NCBI GenBank assembly: GCA_021299185.1
Contig: JAJTHZ010000067.1
Coordinates: forward strand, 103,568 to 167,567
DNA length: 64,000 bases
Origin: Lysobacteraceae bacterium
Lineage (GTDB): Bacteria > Pseudomonadota > Gammaproteobacteria > Xanthomonadales > Ahniellaceae
Direction of reading: 5' to 3'
Every line of letters starts with the position of its first letter. Positions within the stretch are counted from its first letter, which is position 1. Under the pieces are notes generated by a model that searched no databases, was not told the origin of the DNA, and saw only the letters and a list, made by a program, of their open reading frames with translations. This document shows positions 9,631-17,363 of the stretch, piece by piece. The position numbers were made by a program, and so were the translations under genes.

Positions 9631-10200
9631 ATGCCCCTGAACCTGCCCAACCTGCTGACCCTGTTCCGCATCGCGCTGGTGCCGCTGATGGTGGTGGCGT
9701 TCTACCTGCCGTACGACGGCATGAACCTGCTCGCCGCCAGCCTGTTCGTGGCCGGCGCGCTGACCGACTGGGCCGACGGCTGGATCGCGCGACGCTGGGG
9801 CATGACCTCCGCCTTCGGCGCCTTCCTCGACCCGGTGGCGGACAAGATCTCGGTGGTGGTGGCGCTGTTCCTGATCGTGCAGGCCGATCCGACGCCGCTG
9901 ATGGCGGTGGTGGCGGCGATCATCGTCGGGCGCGAGGTCACGATCTCGGCGCTGCGCGAATGGATGGCCGAGATCGGCCAGCGGGTGAAGGTCGGCGTGG
10001 CGACCATCGGAAAGGTCAAGACCATCGTGCAGATGGTCGCGATCAGCGTGCTGCTGTTCCAGCACCCGAAGTTCCCGCTGCTGCCGCTGCCGCTGTACGA
10101 GATCGGCCGCTGGCTGCTGATCGCGGCGGCCGTGCTGACCCTGTGGTCGGCCGCGCAGTACCTGTCGGCGGCCTGGCCCGTGATCCGCGGTCGCCGCTGA
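9631..10200 (+). CDS. pgsA: CDP-diacylglycerol--glycerol-3-phosphate 3-phosphatidyltransferase PgsA
   Basis: A 189-residue integral membrane enzyme that makes phosphatidylglycerol phosphate. The CDP-alcohol phosphotransferase signature D-x2-DG-x2-AR-x8-G-x3-D-x3-D runs from about residue 48 to 74, seen as TDWADGWIARRWG followed by FGAFLDPVADK. Four or more hydrophobic segments span the rest. It lies 48 bases after uvrC and just before the tRNA cluster, as in many gammaproteobacteria. Confidence 0.96.
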   Translation: MPLNLPNLLTLFRIALVPLMVVAFYLPYDGMNLLAASLFVAGALTDWADGWIARRWGMTSAFGAFLDPVADKISVVVALFLIVQADPTPLMAVVAAIIVGREVTISALREWMAEIGQRVKVGVATIGKVKTIVQMVAISVLLFQHPKFPLLPLPLYEIGRWLLIAAAVLTLWSAAQYLSAAWPVIRGRR

Positions 10201-10225
10201 GGCCGTTGCGCCCTGTTTCAAGGGG

Positions 10226-10253
10226 TTGACAGCCCGGGCAGCATCCGTATGAT
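10226..10253 (+). promoter_or_regulatory. Sigma70-type promoter of the tRNA cluster
   Basis: TTGACA at 10226-10231 and TATGAT at 10248-10253 are separated by 16 bases. The first tRNA starts 11 bases after the -10 element. This is the clearest consensus promoter in the left third of the window. Confidence 0.8.
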
Positions 10254-10264
10254 GCGCGTTCCCT

Positions 10265-10340
<76 letters not shown>

Positions 10341-10427
10341 GTTTCGAAGCCTCGGCTTCCACGCAGGACCTCGGCGACCCCGGGGTCTTGTCGTTTCTGG
10401 CGGTGCATTCGGCGCCGCCGCCATCAC

Positions 10428-10501
10428 GGCCTGGTGGCAGAGTGGTCATGCAGCGGCCTGCAAAGCCGTGTACGCCGGTTCGATTCCGACCCAGGCCTCC
10501 A
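10428..10501 (+). tRNA. tRNA-Cys(GCA)
   Basis: The acceptor stem GGCCTGG pairs with CCAGGCC, and the anticodon stem GCGGC/GCCGT encloses loop CTGCAAA, giving anticodon GCA. The T-loop TTCGATT and an encoded CCA end are present. It lies 87 bases after tRNA-Gly with no separate promoter seen. Confidence 0.97.
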
Positions 10502-10604
10502 TCGAATCCCTGACCGACGGCGCCGCGAGGCGTCGTCGGCATGCCCATCGCGATGCGCGCGGGGCAGGGCGTCGGCGCCTGCGCGTCGCTAAGATGGCGC
10601 GCAT

Positions 10605-10693
10605 GCCCGGGTGGCGAAATCGGTAGCCGCAGGGGACTTAAAATCCTCCGGCCCGCAAGGGCCATGCCGGTTCGAGTCCGGCCCCGGGCACCA
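10605..10693 (+). tRNA. tRNA-Leu(UAA), integration target
   Basis: An 89-base class II tRNA. The acceptor GCCCGGG pairs with CCCGGGC, and the anticodon loop CTTAAAA gives UAA. The long variable arm CCGGCCCGCAAGGGCCATG is present, with T-loop TTCGAGT and encoded CCA. The last 51 bases are repeated exactly at 19481-19531. The gene stays intact because the integrated element supplied a copy of its 3' end. Confidence 0.96.
10643..10693 (+). repeat. attL: tRNA-Leu 3' end, 51-bp direct repeat
   Basis: Bases 10643-10693 equal 19481-19531 exactly. The identity resumes for six more bases on the left (ACTTAA) after a single A/G difference at 10642 versus 19480, so the repeat is 57 of 58 matched. Such a tRNA-end duplication is the standard mark of tyrosine-integrase insertion. 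Confidence 0.95.
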
Positions 10694-10754
10694 ATGTAAT
10701 CAACGGGTTGCGGCGGCATTTGACCGGCCACCGCGGCGCGCGCAAACTGGCCTC

Positions 10755-10771
10755 GGGACAAGCTCGGGACA
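10755..10771 (+). promoter_or_regulatory. Putative integrase arm-type sites, left end
   Basis: Two copies of GGGACA (10755-10760 and 10766-10771) lie 11 bases apart, inside TCGGGACA-AGC-TCGGGACAGTGA. The same pair with the same 11-base spacing recurs near the right end at 19361-19377. Matched repeats inside both ends of an integrated element are what integrase arm-binding sites look like; binding is inferred. Confidence 0.55.
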
Positions 10772-10781
10772 GTGACGCGGC

Positions 10782-11897
10782 ATGGCGACGATCACGCGGC
10801 GAGTAGGGCGCACGGGGCGCGTCACCTGGCAGGCGAAGGTTCGCCCGCTCGGCGAGCTGCCGCGCTCGCGCACGTTCGCCCGCAAAGCCGACGCCGACGC
10901 CTGGGCGAAGGCGATCGAAACCGACCTCGCGCGCGGGCTCGTAGTGCCCACGACCGCCGACCGGCGCCGCACGGTGTCCGACCTGATCGACGAATACCTG
11001 CGCGACGCGCTGCCGCGCACGAGCACCGCGAGGGCATACCGGCGGCAATTGGAATGGTGGCGCGCGCAGGTCGGCGCGCTGGCAATCGAGAAACTCACGC
11101 CGGCCGCAATCGCCGACGCGCGCGCGAAGCTGATGCGGCCCGACGCCGATGGAACCAAGCGCAAGTCGGCGACCGTGAACCGCTACCTCGCCGCGCTCAG
11201 CGCCGCCTGCAAATGGGGATGGAAGGAACGCCGCTGGCTGCCGCGGAATCCCGTCCTAGACATCGCCAAGGGCCGCGAGTCGCCCGGCGTGGTCCGGTTC
11301 CTCACCGAGCCGGAGCGCGCCGCGCTGATGACCGCTGCGCGCGCCAGCGACGATCCCAACATCTACACCGCGCTGATCCTCGCACTCGCCACCGGCGCGC
11401 GTTACGCGAACGTCCGCGGTCTCACGGTCGACGACGTGGCGATCGACCGCACGGCGCTGCGATTCACGACGACCAAGAACGGGCAGGGGCGATGGGTGCC
11501 GCTGATTCCTGCCGCGCGTGCGCAACTGGCGGCGCACCTGGAGCGACACCCGACCGGCGAGGGCTGGCTATTCCCGGGCTGGCGCAACGATTCGCCCGCA
11601 GACCTGGACAAGGCCTGGCGCAAGGTCCGCACCGCAGCCGCGAAGGTGGAGCCCACGCTCGCGACCTTCCGCTGGCACGACCTGCGCCACACGACCGCTA
11701 CCTACCTCCTCGAGGCCGGAGCGAGCACGATCGAGATTGCCGCGGCACTCGGGCACAAGACGCTGGCAATGGCGCAGCGCTACGCGCACCAATCGCCCGC
11801 CTTTGCGCGCGAGACGTTCAACCGCCTGGCCGACCGGCTAGGCGACCTACAAACCGACGCCGGCGGCACCGGCGAAGCGGCGCCGACCCGGACGTGA
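10782..11897 (+). CDS. int: Tyrosine recombinase integrase of the element
   Basis: A 371-residue phage-type integrase. The N-terminal 65 or so residues form an arm-binding-type domain, a SAM-like core-binding domain follows, and the catalytic domain covers about residues 175-345. Catalytic residues are visible: Arg207 in ATGARYANVRGL, His299 and Arg302 in HDLRHTTATYLLEAG, His325 in LGHK, and nucleophile Tyr334 in MAQRYAH. It begins 88 bases after tRNA-Leu and reads away from it. All catalytic positions are present, so it is probably active. Confidence 0.97.
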   Translation: MATITRRVGRTGRVTWQAKVRPLGELPRSRTFARKADADAWAKAIETDLARGLVVPTTADRRRTVSDLIDEYLRDALPRTSTARAYRRQLEWWRAQVGALAIEKLTPAAIADARAKLMRPDADGTKRKSATVNRYLAALSAACKWGWKERRWLPRNPVLDIAKGRESPGVVRFLTEPERAALMTAARASDDPNIYTALILALATGARYANVRGLTVDDVAIDRTALRFTTTKNGQGRWVPLIPAARAQLAAHLERHPTGEGWLFPGWRNDSPADLDKAWRKVRTAAAKVEPTLATFRWHDLRHTTATYLLEAGASTIEIAAALGHKTLAMAQRYAHQSPAFARETFNRLADRLGDLQTDAGGTGEAAPTRT

Positions 11898-11942
11898 CCC
11901 GGGCCGGCGCCTTCCACAACCGAAACGCTGGAGGTTTCGATC

Positions 11943-12251
11943 ATGGTCAACGGGAATCGTAGCGAGTTTGAGCGCTTCATCGTCGCGGTGGCTGGCCGCA
12001 CGCCCGAAGCGATGGTGGCCGAGCTGCCGGATGCCGGCGCGCGCGACCTGGCGCGGCGGCTGTGCGAGGATCGCCGCGACCTCGCCCGGCAGTCGGCCGC
12101 GCTGGCGCACGCGCTGGTGCACGCGCGTGGTGAGCTGGACGCACACGAGGTCGAGGCGATCGCCTGGTGCTTGCGGGATTTGGCGCAGCGCGCCGAGTTC
12201 TGCAACGACCTGCAGGTCCTGGTCGACAACCGCCTCGACCGGGCCGCGTGA
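11943..12251 (+). CDS. Small helical protein, function unknown
   Basis: A 102-residue protein that I do not recognise. It is acidic and almost entirely helix-forming, with runs such as RDLARRLCEDRRDLARQSAAL. There is no signal peptide or membrane segment. A strong ribosome-binding site (TGGAGG, 11930-11935) precedes the ATG by seven bases. Its TGA overlaps the GTG of the next gene. In this position satellites and prophages often carry small regulators, but nothing in the sequence shows that role. Confidence 0.7.
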   Translation: MVNGNRSEFERFIVAVAGRTPEAMVAELPDAGARDLARRLCEDRRDLARQSAALAHALVHARGELDAHEVEAIAWCLRDLAQRAEFCNDLQVLVDNRLDRAA

Positions 12252-12889
12252 AGCGGGCCAACCCGCGCTGGCGTGACGCGGTCGCGCGGCTGCGCGTGGG
12301 CATCAGCGGCTGGCGGATGCCGGTTGGCGATGCGCCATGCAGCCTAAGCGCCGAGGACCTGGAGCGCCTCGACCGGGTCCTCGACGCGATCCTGACCGCC
12401 AAGTCGGCCGAGGCCGCCGGCGCCGGCATGCTGGCCGCCGTGGGCATCCCGCGCGCGCGCAGGCCCCGCAGGTCACTTGCCAAAACGGCAAGTGACCTGC
12501 GGGGCCTGCGCGACCGCCTGTACGCCGACTTCACTTTCAGCGACAGCTACACCGTCCCGCTGGTCGAGGTGCTGGACGCTATCGCCGCGGGCGGCACTGC
12601 ACGCGCGATCGGCGAGCGCGTGCTGGCGTTGTTCGGCGCACCTGGTGGCCGTGGTCGCCGACCGTCGCGCGCCATCGCGCAACAGGATGCGTTGGCCGCT
12701 GCACAAGGCCAGTACGAGTATTGGCTCCACGTCGTCGACGACGACGAGCGCGCCTACATGGAAGTCAAGCGCCTTTACCGTGCCGGCCGCACCGTGGCCG
12801 AGATCGCCTTTGCCGTCCGCTGGCCGGTCGACCGCGTGGTCGCCGCGTTGGAACCGATCTTCGGCAAGGTCAGTAACGCGCCCACGTAA
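12248..12889 (+). CDS. Element protein with a possible C-terminal helix-turn-helix
   Basis: A 213-residue protein starting at a GTG that overlaps the previous stop (GTGA). The family is not recognised. The last 45 residues (MEVKRLYRAGRTVAEIAFAV and onward) read like a resolvase- or sigma-type helix-turn-helix, so DNA binding is possible. The codons around residues 72-87 lie in a 47-base perfect palindrome (12461-12507), which makes this part of the protein basic and probably unstructured. The frame stays open across it. Confidence 0.65.
   Translation: MKRANPRWRDAVARLRVGISGWRMPVGDAPCSLSAEDLERLDRVLDAILTAKSAEAAGAGMLAAVGIPRARRPRRSLAKTASDLRGLRDRLYADFTFSDSYTVPLVEVLDAIAAGGTARAIGERVLALFGAPGGRGRRPSRAIAQQDALAAAQGQYEYWLHVVDDDERAYMEVKRLYRAGRTVAEIAFAVRWPVDRVVAALEPIFGKVSNAPT
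12461..12507. repeat. Perfect 21-bp inverted repeat inside a gene
   Basis: The arm at 12461-12481 and the arm at 12487-12507 are exact reverse complements; the loop is AAAAC. The inner part reads CACTTGCC-AAAAC-GGCAAGTG. It lies entirely within coding sequence of the 213-residue protein. A perfect 21-bp dyad is not expected from coding constraint. Confidence 0.9.
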
Positions 12890-12984
12890 TTCCGATTTTC
12901 TCCGACCTCACCCGCGCACCAAGCGGCGCGCGCTTAGCACTATTGCCCAACGTCGGCCATCCGCGGCCGGGTTGGGAGCACGGC

Positions 12985-13200
12985 ATGCAACAGCGAACCT
13001 TGAAGGACGTGGCGGGTTTTGCCGCCACGGCCGGCTTTACCGAGGCGCAGCTCCGGTGGTGGATCCACAACGCCGAAGGGAACGGCCTCGCGCGCGCTGG
13101 CGCCATCGTGCGAATCCAGCGCCGCGTTTACATCGACGCCGATCGGTTCTGGCATTGGGTCGATTCCGGCGCGGCGGCCGGTCGCCGGAGCGCCGCATGA
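12985..13200 (+). CDS. AlpA/excisionase-like DNA-binding protein
   Basis: A 71-residue basic protein resembling MerR/AlpA-type winged-helix excisionases and satellite activators: an N-terminal helix-turn-helix (TLKDVAGFAATAGFTEAQL), a wing-like RWWIHN segment, then VRIQRRVYIDADRFWHWVD, the usual end of these folds. The ATG at 12985 is preceded by GGGAG at six bases, so I prefer it to the upstream ATG at 12943. In P4-like elements and PICIs, AlpA-type proteins drive excision or transcription, which would fit here. Its stop overlaps the next start. Confidence 0.7.
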   Translation: MQQRTLKDVAGFAATAGFTEAQLRWWIHNAEGNGLARAGAIVRIQRRVYIDADRFWHWVDSGAAAGRRSAA

Positions 13201-13442
13201 CGACCGCGAGCAGCTTGCCGGCGCTGCCGGCAACCGCTGCCGCCCTGGCGGACCACGCGCGGCAGGCTGCGGCGCTTGCCGAGCAATTCCGCAACCAGCC
13301 GTCGCGCGAGTCGCTCGATGCGTTTCTCGCAACCAGCCGTGGCGCAACAATGGCAGCGCTGCGCGCTGCGCGGATGCTGCGCGGCGATCCGCTGCCACCG
13401 ACGCCCGGCGAGCCGCCCGCGCGCAGCCGGCGGGCCGCCTGA
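13197..13442 (+). CDS. Small helical protein, function unknown
   Basis: An 81-residue protein in an overlapping run: its ATG overlaps the stop of the AlpA-like gene, and its TGA shares its last base with the next ATG. It is Ala-rich and helical with no recognisable motif and no membrane segment. The tight coupling on both sides is the main reason to accept it as a gene. Confidence 0.6.
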   Translation: MTTASSLPALPATAAALADHARQAAALAEQFRNQPSRESLDAFLATSRGATMAALRAARMLRGDPLPPTPGEPPARSRRAA

Positions 13443-13924
13443 TGGCGCGACCGATCGACCTCGTGTTGTCGCGGCTGCCGCGCGCCAAGAAGGCCGGCGC
13501 GGGCTGGCGAGCGCCGTGCCCGAACTGCGGGCCGGACTCGAAGTCGGAAAAGCTCGCCGTCACCGAGGGCGACGATGGACGCGTGCTGCTTCACTGCTTT
13601 GCCGGCTGCGCGCCGGCTGCCGTCCTGGCTGCGGTCGGGTTGGCGGTCGCGGACCTGTTCGACCGGCCGACAGCCGCGGCCGACGCGAGCCCCGCCGAGC
13701 GGCGACTGCGCCGCGTCGAGCTGGAGCTCGCCGACGTGCGCGCTGCTGCCGCGGCGCTCGACCTCGAAGCGGTGGTGCTCGAAGTCGCGGCCGAGCAAAT
13801 CGCCGACGGCCGTCCGCTCGCCGGACCGGATCGCGAGCGCCTGACGCTCGCACATCGCCGCATCGGCGACGTGCTGCTGCGCCTGCGCGCCGCGCACGCG
13901 CGCCGGCCGAGGGCTGCCGCATGA
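13442..13924 (+). CDS. CHC2-type zinc-finger protein, primase-like N terminus only
   Basis: A 160-residue protein with a primase-type zinc ribbon: Cys26, Cys29, Cys52 (with His51) and Cys56 in CPNC and HCFAGC, as in DnaG or phage primase N termini. After residue 70 it becomes a helical, probably coiled-coil region. No TOPRIM or archaeo-eukaryotic primase catalytic block is visible, so on its own it should bind DNA rather than make primers. It overlaps the helicase gene by four bases, so the two probably act together in element replication. Confidence 0.8.
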   Translation: MARPIDLVLSRLPRAKKAGAGWRAPCPNCGPDSKSEKLAVTEGDDGRVLLHCFAGCAPAAVLAAVGLAVADLFDRPTAAADASPAERRLRRVELELADVRAAAAALDLEAVVLEVAAEQIADGRPLAGPDRERLTLAHRRIGDVLLRLRAAHARRPRAAA

Positions 13925-15306
13925 CCGACGGACCTGCCCGCGTGGTGTCATTGGCCGAGCGCGCCGAGCAACGGCAGGCGGAGGGCCTCGATGTGAAGCG
14001 GCCGCTCGATGCGGCGCGGCTGTTGCGCGAGCGGGCGAAGGTTGGCGGCTGGCACGGCATCGCCAACGTGGCGGGTGGGTTCTACGAATGGGACGGCGAG
14101 TGCTGGCGCCCGCTGCCGCAGCCCCGGCTAGATGCGCGCATCTACGCAATGCTTGAACAGGCGGCCGCGCCGGCGCATCGTCGATCCGTCGGCGACGTAG
14201 TGCATGCGCTCGCGGCGCTGTCGTTCGTTCCTGGCGCGCCGCCGTTCTGGATGCCGGGCGCCGAAGGCCCGGACCCGCTTGACCTGGTGCCGCTGCGGAA
14301 CGGGCTCTACCACCCCGCAGCGAAGAAGCTCTATCCCCACACGCCGGCGCTGTTCAACGTCAGCGCGGCGCCGGTTTCGTTCGACCCCGACGCGACATGC
14401 CCGCGGTGGGAGCGGTTCGTGGGCGAGGCGATCCCGGACGCGGACAGCCGGCGCGCGCTGCAACAGTTCATGGGCGTGCTGGTGTGCAGCCGAACGACGA
14501 AGTATCAGCGCGCGCTCACGATGATCGGACCGCCGCGAAGCGGAAAGGGCGTGATTCAGCGCACGATCACCGCGCTTGTTGGCCGCGATGCCGTGGCCGC
14601 GCCGACGTTCGATGAACTCGGCGGCCGATTCGGCCTGAGCGGGCTGATCGGCAAAACGGTTGCCACCATCACCGACGCTCGCATTGTGCCCGGCGATCAA
14701 GGGCGCGGCGCGCTGCAGAAGTTCCTCGCACTCACTGGCGAGGATCACGTGCAGGTCGAGATGAAGTACGGCCCGCCGCAGACCATGCGGCTGCCCGTGC
14801 GCTTGTTGATCGCAAGCAATGATGTGCCCGTGTTCCGTGACGCCAGCTCGGCGGCGACGGCGCGGCTGCTGCTGATCCGCAGTGGCGCGTCGCACGTCGG
14901 CACCGAGTCGCTAGACCTCGAGGATGAACTCGCGGCGGAATTGCCTGGCATCTTCAACTGGTGTGCCGCGGGGCTCGCGGACCTTGAGGGATGCGGGCGG
15001 TTCGTTCAGCCCGCCGACGGGCAGGCGCTGCTCGATGAGCTGCGCGATGCCAGCAGCCCGATCGGCGCATTCGTGCGCGAGCGCTGCGAGCTGCGGCCCG
15101 ATGAGTGGATCGCCAAGGCTTCGATCTTCAACGCTTGGTGCGACTGGTGCCGCGAGGAAGGGCGCAACCCTGGAGAGCTTGCAGCGTTCGCCCGCGCGCT
15201 TCACGCGGCAGCGCCCGGCATTTCAGCGACCCGTGGCCGCGATGAAAACGGCAAGCGCTACCAGCGCTTCAACGGCATCCGCCTTGCGCTGGAGCCCGGC
15301 CCGTGA
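13921..15306 (+). CDS. Phage/plasmid primase-family SF3 helicase (D5/P4-alpha-like)
   Basis: A 461-residue replication protein. The region around residues 85-195 matches the D5 N-terminal type domain, with LVPLRNGLYH. The superfamily 3 helicase core follows: Walker A GPPRSGKG at residues 203-210, a Walker B-like VATITDA at about 248-254, and sensor/motif C LLIASNDVP near residue 297. The C-terminal 60 residues could be a winged helix for origin binding. Unlike P4 alpha, it has no fused primase domain; the zinc finger is a separate overlapping gene. The iteron array begins 11 bases after its stop. Confidence 0.88.
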   Translation: MTDGPARVVSLAERAEQRQAEGLDVKRPLDAARLLRERAKVGGWHGIANVAGGFYEWDGECWRPLPQPRLDARIYAMLEQAAAPAHRRSVGDVVHALAALSFVPGAPPFWMPGAEGPDPLDLVPLRNGLYHPAAKKLYPHTPALFNVSAAPVSFDPDATCPRWERFVGEAIPDADSRRALQQFMGVLVCSRTTKYQRALTMIGPPRSGKGVIQRTITALVGRDAVAAPTFDELGGRFGLSGLIGKTVATITDARIVPGDQGRGALQKFLALTGEDHVQVEMKYGPPQTMRLPVRLLIASNDVPVFRDASSAATARLLLIRSGASHVGTESLDLEDELAAELPGIFNWCAAGLADLEGCGRFVQPADGQALLDELRDASSPIGAFVRERCELRPDEWIAKASIFNAWCDWCREEGRNPGELAAFARALHAAAPGISATRGRDENGKRYQRFNGIRLALEPGP

Positions 15307-15317
15307 CCGCCGGCCGC

Positions 15318-15575
15318 GGTCAGGGGTCGGGTCAGGGCGTGGTCAGGGGGACGCCGGCCAGAACCGCCCGTTTTCGCCTTCACGGTCAGGGTGGTCAGGG
15401 TGGTCAGGGTGGATCGGCACTACTTCCTGCGTACCCCATGCGCCGCTTTCCGGTGGGCTCTGCTGTTTCTTTCAAGGTTTGCCATCGGACCCCTGACCAC
15501 CCTGACCAGCCCGCGCCGCACAAGGGTTTGCGGGGTGTCTCGACCCCTGACCTACCCCTGACCCGACCCCTGACC
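15318..15575. repeat. Mirrored iteron array, putative replication origin of the element
   Basis: Six copies of GGTCAGGG run forward at 15318, 15330, 15341, 15384, 15393 and 15402. Five reverse copies (CCCTGACC) start at 15491, 15500, 15545, 15556 and 15568. The spacings mirror each other: 12, 11, 43, 9, 9 forward and 9, 45, 11, 12 reverse. Between the two halves lies the most AT-rich stretch of the region (15461-15480). The whole 15307-15693 gap holds no convincing gene. Iterons beside a D5/P4-type helicase gene are what an origin of such an element would look like. Confidence 0.8.
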
Positions 15576-15693
15576 CGACGGGCCGGGCGGCTGCTTAGGT
15601 ACTTCCTGGGCTTCGCCTGGTGCGGGTGGAACAGGCGCAGGAGCCGCGTAGGTAGCGCCCCTGCTGCGAAGGTTGCCCCGTTGAGGTTGCGCG

Positions 15694-16437
15694 ATGACAC
15701 ACACCCCTGAAAAACCCGACTTCGAGCCCGAGGACGATGCGCTGTCAACCGATCGGCCGGACGGGCTGTTTCCCACCGCGCTTGACGACGTGCGACTCAC
15801 GCAGGCGCAGCTCGGCGACCTGCTCGGCGTGAGCCGGCAAGCCGTCGGCAAGCAGGTGAAGCGCGGCGCCTTGCGCGTCGATCCCGATGGATTGATGCCA
15901 GCGCGTCGCGCCCTGGCTGACTGGCGCCGGAACGTCGATCCGAGCCGCACGCGCGCACGCTTCAACGCCCGCCGCCCTAGCGCAACCGACCCGGCGCTGA
16001 TCCAGCGCCTTGAGGCGATCGAGCGCCGGCTCGCCGAGGACTTGGGCGAGATGCTCGGCGACGATGGCGCGGCGCCTGGCAGCCTCGCCGCCGCGCGGGC
16101 CGACCTGGTGCGGGTGCAGCTCGAACGGGCGCGGTTCCTCGCGGAGCGCGAGCGGCGCGAATGGATTCGCGTCGCCGAGGTCGATGAAGCCCTGGCGCAC
16201 TTCGCCGCCATCATGCGCGGCGCCATCATGGATCTCCCGGGGCGCATCGCCTACGCGCTGAGCCTCGAAGGCGATGCCGCGCAGCTCGCGCACAACCTGG
16301 TGCACGAAACGACCCACGCCTGGCAGTGGGAGCTCGCCCGCGCTCTGGCGCGCCTGAACCCGAACGGCGAGCCGATCCCAGGCGATCCCCTGCACGCCTC
16401 GCCGCCGAACGGGAGCGGGGAGGGCGGCGCCGAATGA
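15694..16437 (+). CDS. terS: Terminase small subunit-like protein (Nu1-type)
   Basis: A 247-residue protein with an N-terminal helix-turn-helix (LTQAQLGDLLGVSRQAVGKQ, residues 36-55) followed by a RRALADW segment, as in Nu1-type terminase small subunits. A long helical region comes next, and then VAEVDEALAHFAAIMRGAIM followed by DLPGRIA, close to the pattern that ends these proteins (VEEV..., then L-P-x-R-x-A). It would recognise DNA for packaging. The TTGAGGT before the ATG is a usable ribosome-binding site. No large terminase gene follows, so any ATPase partner must come from elsewhere. Confidence 0.72.
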   Translation: MTHTPEKPDFEPEDDALSTDRPDGLFPTALDDVRLTQAQLGDLLGVSRQAVGKQVKRGALRVDPDGLMPARRALADWRRNVDPSRTRARFNARRPSATDPALIQRLEAIERRLAEDLGEMLGDDGAAPGSLAAARADLVRVQLERARFLAERERREWIRVAEVDEALAHFAAIMRGAIMDLPGRIAYALSLEGDAAQLAHNLVHETTHAWQWELARALARLNPNGEPIPGDPLHASPPNGSGEGGAE

Positions 16438-16874
16438 CCGAAGCGCGCGCCGCCGAGCTGTTGCGCTGCGCGATCGAGGGCCGCGAGCCCGAGGCCGTGG
16501 CGCGGTGGCTGGGTGGCGCACTGTCGGCGCTGCTGCGCGGCGAAGCCGACAAGCTGGGGCACGCGCTCGGGCTGCCCGGCACAGCGCTGCGCGCTGCGCT
16601 GGCGTCCGAACGCGAGCGGGCACGCGCCGTTTCGTACGGACTGCAGGACGCGGCAGCCGGCGCAGTCGCGCGCCTGGCGGATGACCTGGCCGACGGCTGC
16701 GCCGCGCTCGCGGAGCGCCACACGGCGGGCCGCCTGCGGCGTGCGGTGGCATCGGGCGCCCTGGCGTGGCTGATCAACCGCGAGGCCGCGCGCTGCGGGC
16801 TGTATGGCCTGGCGGACGCGCTCGGGAAAGTAGGTCGATCAAATGATCGACCTACTTTCGACGACGACGCATGA
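16434..16874 (+). CDS. Helical element protein, function unknown
   Basis: A 146-residue protein whose ATG overlaps the terS-like stop (ATGA). It is nearly all helix, Ala- and Arg-rich, with no motif I recognise. Its last 16 codons contain a perfect 15-bp palindrome (16826-16859) that encodes GKVGRSNDRPTF. Scaffold or packaging helper roles are possible by position only. Confidence 0.6.
   Translation: MTEARAAELLRCAIEGREPEAVARWLGGALSALLRGEADKLGHALGLPGTALRAALASERERARAVSYGLQDAAAGAVARLADDLADGCAALAERHTAGRLRRAVASGALAWLINREAARCGLYGLADALGKVGRSNDRPTFDDDA
16826..16859. repeat. Perfect 15-bp inverted repeat at a gene end
   Basis: GAAAGTAGGTCGATC (16826-16840) and its exact complement (16845-16859) flank the loop AAAT. 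It lies in the last codons of the preceding gene and 19 bases before the next start. The inner GGTCGATC/GATCGACC shares the GTCG...CGAC centre with the three hairpins near attR. Confidence 0.85.
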
Positions 16875-16877
16875 CCG

Positions 16878-17351
16878 ATGCGCGCCCCGTTCGCCACCGC
16901 AGCCGATCTTGCACGGGGGGAGGGCGCCATCGATGGCGCTGCCGCCGCGTGGATTCGGGATGGCCTGCGCGCATGGCTGGCGACGGGTGGTGCTGTCCCG
17001 CTCCATCGATGCCTGGAGCTGCCGGGCAGTATTCGCGCCGGCCGGCTGGCTCGCCGCGACGCGCTGATAGCCGAAGCCGCGGCGGAGTTGTCCGCAAGCC
17101 TTGGGCCGTACCAGCGCGCGGGCGCCCTGGCGGCCGTGATCGCTGAAAGCGGCCACCATCGCGCTGCGATGCGAAGGGGGCGCGCCGGGCAGTGGGCGCG
17201 TGGGCTGGTGATCGGCCTGCTGTTTGAAGCCGAGCAATTTGCCGAACTGCCGACTACGACGAAACAACTGCGCAACATCCTGCGCCGCACCGAAACGGAA
17301 ACCGAAAGCGGCTTCGGCGATTCGCTGGCACGCTCAGAAATCCAAACATGA
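16878..17351 (+). CDS. Element protein upstream of capsid, function unknown
   Basis: A 157-residue protein, three bases after the previous stop. No family is recognised. It is mostly helical, with a short hydrophobic stretch (GLVIGLLFEAEQFAEL) but no signal peptide. It ends 12 bases before the capsid gene. In phages the gene before the capsid is often a protease or scaffold; the usual Ser protease or ClpP motifs are not visible here. Confidence 0.6.
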   Translation: MRAPFATAADLARGEGAIDGAAAAWIRDGLRAWLATGGAVPLHRCLELPGSIRAGRLARRDALIAEAAAELSASLGPYQRAGALAAVIAESGHHRAAMRRGRAGQWARGLVIGLLFEAEQFAELPTTTKQLRNILRRTETETESGFGDSLARSEIQT

Positions 17352-17363
17352 AAGGAAACCCCA

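Noticed and set aside
15384..15507. A CRISPR array
   Set aside because: The repeats are 8 bases with 1-4 base gaps and are present in both orientations, so they are iterons and not repeat-spacer units.
15303..15710. A 135-codon open frame across the iteron array
   Set aside because: Its residues simply reflect the GGTCAGGG repeats, it has no ribosome site of its own, and it runs into the terS-like start. The repeats explain the region better as an origin.
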